Positions 40,968-41,516 of a stretch of DNA of 41,516 nucleotides are shown in pieces. Position numbers and translations under genes: made by a program. How positions within the stretch are numbered: the stretch's first letter is position 1; every line of letters begins with the position of its first letter. This stretch comes from Thermaceae bacterium (GTDB lineage: Bacteria > Deinococcota > Deinococci > Deinococcales > Thermaceae): contig JADMIM010000025.1 of assembly GCA_015478585.1 (NCBI GenBank), positions 1 through 41,516 of the forward strand, read 5' to 3'. Below the pieces are notes generated by a model. That model worked only from the letters and a program-made list of their open reading frames with translations. It was not told the DNA's origin and ran no database searches.

Positions 40968-41516
40968 TTAGCACGGCAAATCTACCCGCACGGGCATATC
41001 CGCGGCAACCAACCGAAGCCCCCTGAGTGTTTCGGCGATGATCTCGGAAAGCCCTCCCTCGCTGTCTTGATCGAGCCAACGGGTTATTGACACACTGAAG
41101 ACCGTCACGGCGATGTGAGCCGCAAGCGTTGAGGTCAGCTCATCACTGCCACGACGGATGAACCCCTGGCGGATCGCTTCGGAGAGCGTGGCCTGTTTGC
41201 GAAGTTCGCGCTCACGAAGCCCCTCGTCGGCGTTGATGACGGCCCGGCGCGTTCGTAAATATCCGATTTGACCCTCAAACACGGTCATAGCCAACGTGCT
41301 GAGCCCGGAAGCAACTACCGCCATCGGACTACGTGTTGCCGGGATGTCGGCCATTAGCTTCTCAACGAGCGCGGGAAGGTCTTCTTCGTAGGCAAAGAGC
41401 ACCTCGCGCTTGTCTGCAAAATGACGGAAAAACGTGCGGGTGGTCAGGCCAGCTCGAGCGGCAATCTGAGGAACAGTCGTCTGTGCGAAGCCCTGCTCGA
41501 GAAACAACTCCAGGGC
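40968..41516 (-). CDS. TetR family transcriptional regulator (truncated at window edge)
   Basis: A repressor-type DNA-binding protein. The visible part has the TetR helix-turn-helix (ELFLEQGFAQTTVPQIAARA then GLTTRTFFRHF) near its start, followed by an all-helical ligand-binding domain. The frame is open to the end of the window: codons for ALELF precede the first Met at 41507, so the true N-terminus lies outside. The target genes and ligand are unknown, and no neighbour is in range. It ends with a C-terminal PVRVDLPC tail. The 138 bases between it and mnmD show no gene. Confidence 0.85.
   Translation of the reverse strand, partial: ALELFLEQGFAQTTVPQIAARAGLTTRTFFRHFADKREVLFAYEEDLPALVEKLMADIPATRSPMAVVASGLSTLAMTVFEGQIGYLRTRRAVINADEGLRERELRKQATLSEAIRQGFIRRGSDELTSTLAAHIAVTVFSVSITRWLDQDSEGGLSEIIAETLRGLRLVAADMPVRVDLPC

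Overview
The window reads as a chromosomal segment of a thermophilic bacterium of the Deinococcus-Thermus phylum, most likely Meiothermus or a close relative. The reasons are the high-GC coding, the gene families present, several genes whose start codon sits only 5-9 bases after a -10 box (leaderless promoters, common in this phylum), an HspR-type HAIR operator on the small heat-shock gene, and a strong excess of the hexamer CTCGAG. No phage, plasmid or CRISPR array is visible. The genus is an inference from gene content, not from a marker search.

Layout. 0.2-5.4 kb (+): DUF177/YceD protein, ribosomal protein L32, then fabH, fabD, fabG, a second short-chain dehydrogenase and a GNAT acetyltransferase. 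5.7-8.8 kb (+): a 1036-residue zinc-ribbon/class III cyclase-like/ATPase/TPR protein. 9.0-15.5 kb (+): dnaG, rimO, then the overlapping pair trkA-trkH. 15.6-16.4 kb: tRNA-Ala and a small graveyard holding a Uma2-like C-terminal fragment and a transposase fragment. 16.4-17.9 kb (-): a polyprenyl diphosphate synthase and hsp20. 18.0-23.1 kb: enoyl-CoA hydratase (+), polyphosphate kinase (-), ruvB (+), an HtrA-like protease (+). 23.3-24.0 kb (+): a NERD-domain gene split by a frameshift at a run of seven A. 24.0-27.3 kb (-): esterase, ATP-grasp enzyme, class V aminotransferase. 27.8-29.3 kb (-): acpP-fabF, completing the fatty-acid synthesis set begun at 1.4 kb. 29.4 kb (+): Bax-inhibitor-1 family protein; 30.3 kb (+): tRNA-Leu.

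30.4-35.3 kb (-) is the most unusual part. A probable lipoprotein subtilase, a 244-residue protein that resembles the type I-C CRISPR backbone protein Cas7 (Csd2), and a membrane GAF/GGDEF diguanylate cyclase lie in one tight operon with 10-base gaps. No other cas gene or CRISPR array is nearby. Upstream lie two imperfect copies of an element of about 75-80 bases whose stems show compensatory changes, so a structured leader RNA is likely. 35.9-40.0 kb holds envelope genes (GT4 and GT2 glycosyltransferases, an MFS transporter, a polysaccharide deacetylase). MnmD and a truncated TetR regulator (both -) close the window.

The intergenic spaces are rich in repeats: 38-base two-hairpin units in tandem at three places, two MITE-like families, a perfect 30-base palindrome, a 42-base tandem repeat, and low-complexity 'word' repeats (ggtgaaaagt, ggtaaaaggt and similar) on both strands of spacers. 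The fab genes in two clusters work together in fatty-acid elongation. trkA and trkH form one potassium uptake system. acpP, fabF and several other genes appear to have their own short or leaderless promoters.
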